Source: Ctenosaura bakeri (lineage: Eukaryota > Chordata > Lepidosauria > Squamata > Iguanidae). From it: 64,000 bases of DNA. The DNA lies in the NCBI GenBank assembly GCA_948474755.1, contig CAOLHI010001833.1, forward strand, positions 186,001 to 250,000. The letters are read 5' to 3'. The notes under the pieces are model-generated. The model ran no database searches, was not told where the DNA came from, and was given only the letters and a program-made list of their open reading frames with translations. The translations under genes and the position numbers were made by a program. The stretch's first letter is position 1; every line of letters starts with the position of its first letter. Below, in pieces: positions 63,147 to 64,000 of the stretch.

Positions 63147-63634
63147 AAATATGAATCCCCAGAGACCAATTCATTTACATTCAGATTTGAGGTTCGCCTT
63201 AGGGTCACCCAAAGTCAGAAACAACTTGAAGGCGCCCAACAGCAACAGTCCAAACGCGAGAACCAGAATCACTTTGTCCTCCTCCAAGTTCCCACAGTAA
63301 GAACATAAAGCTAAAAAAAAAAAATATTTTTAAAGCAACATTTAGATCTTAAGAGGAGGAAGTTTGAAGGGGCTTTCCAAAACAAGCCTTCCAAACCTTG
63401 ATCCTGTTGTTGCTGTGTGCCTTGAAGTCACTCCCAAATTCTGGCAACCCGTTACACCCTCTTAACTTGGGAGGGGAGTTAACCTTGCTTTTGGGGACTG
63501 CAGCTCCCACAATGCAAGGGAAATCTGGGAGTTGCAGTCCAAAATCCAGTTTTCCAAGCTCGAATCCAAGACATCTGGAGGGAGCCAGGTGGCAATAACC
63601 TGGATTTGGAGCATGCACATTCTTTCTCAAGACA
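63147..63634. other. Repeat fragments, no gene
   Basis: 63190-63250 SINE tail (TTCGCCTTAGGGTCACCC, CAACTTGAAGGCGCCCAAC). 63408-63450 inverse SINE tail (GTTGTTGCTGTGTGCC). 63480-63560 small foldback (GGGGACTGCAGCTCCCAC / CTGGGAGTTGCAGTCC). Confidence 0.6.
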
Positions 63635-63636
63635 TA

Positions 63637-63723
63637 GGCCATTTCCACACTAGGTTGTTATAGCGCTATGATTCCACTTTCAACATCCTATGGAATCCTG
63701 GGGTTTGCAGTTTCGGGAGGGGC
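63637..63723. mobile_element. Family A MITE, left half
   Basis: GGCCATTTCCACACTAGGTTG to GGGGTTTGCAGTTTCGGGAGG, then non-MITE sequence. Confidence 0.9.
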
Positions 63724-63764
63724 CAATTGGCGAAAGTAATGCAGCCCTCACATGCTCAGATGCG

Positions 63765-64000
63765 CTTTTTTCTTTTTTACTGCTTTGGTTAGACCTCCTC
63801 TTCAATACTGTGTCCAGTTCTGGGCACCCCGATTCAAGAAGGATATTGACAACCTGGAGCAAGTCCAGAGGAGGGCGACCAAAATGGTGAGAGGCCTGGA
63901 AGCCATGAAGCCCTATGAGGATAGACTTAGAGAGCTGGGTATGTTTAGTCTGCAGAAGAGAAGGTGAAGAGGGGACATGAGAGCCGTGTTTAAATATTTG
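63765..64000 (+). mobile_element. CR1 LINE ORF2 fragment, runs off the window
   Basis: Plus-strand frame reads [55 protein letters not shown] and SLQKRR, then a stop, then GDMRAVFKYL. Well preserved; continues past the right edge. Confidence 0.93.

Overview
This is vertebrate genomic DNA, almost certainly from a squamate reptile (a lizard is most likely). The evidence is the repeat content: many CR1 LINE 3' ends, 5'-truncated L1, two tRNA-derived SINE families of squamate type, Tigger and hAT non-autonomous elements, and a very dense set of foldback MITEs. I see only one intact gene. It is an intronless cytochrome P450 at 8119-9672 (+), 517 codons, recognisable as CYP8B (sterol 12-alpha-hydroxylase, bile acid synthesis). 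Species and chromosome cannot be told from the sequence.

Left third (1-17.5 kb): a decayed tandem CYP8B cluster. The intact gene sits between two relics. One at 3.7-4.0 kb keeps the promoter, TATA box, start codon and about 17 codons, then is cut by a Tigger insertion. One at 11.87-11.97 kb keeps about 33 codons from the N-terminal third. Flanking DNA was duplicated with the genes: 7130-7880 pairs with 10920-11640, 10365-10530 with 11985-12130, 4460-4720 and 6323-6485 with 16340-16790, and 540-906 with 17050-17465. The last pair implies a further unit starting to the left of the window. MITEs, CR1 and an L1 have since broken up the array.

Middle and right (17.5-64 kb): no gene that I can support. 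The DNA is layered transposable elements, including a gammaretrovirus-like LTR with a tRNA-Pro primer binding site (about 19.25-19.77 kb), a 63-bp minisatellite with higher-order structure (23.1-24.0 kb), three hAT elements of one family (24.5, 26.9 and 61.1 kb), a CR1/hAT/CR1 nest, and pairs of closely related GC-rich MITEs.

The most striking non-genic feature is a group of foldback MITEs sharing the termini GGCC(A/C)TTTYCGCA. I call them family A (about 180-200 bp, core derived from an ATCCTATGGAATCCTGGGG-type palindrome), family B (about 420-740 bp, CpG-rich) and family C (about 455 bp). Their interiors differ, but the better-preserved full copies are flanked by 3-bp target duplications (AAA, ATA, TGT, TAA, AGA, TAT, ATG, TTA). 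More than 35 full or partial copies lie in 64 kb. Coordinates of decayed repeats are approximate to about 10 bp, and family names are by recognition, not database search.
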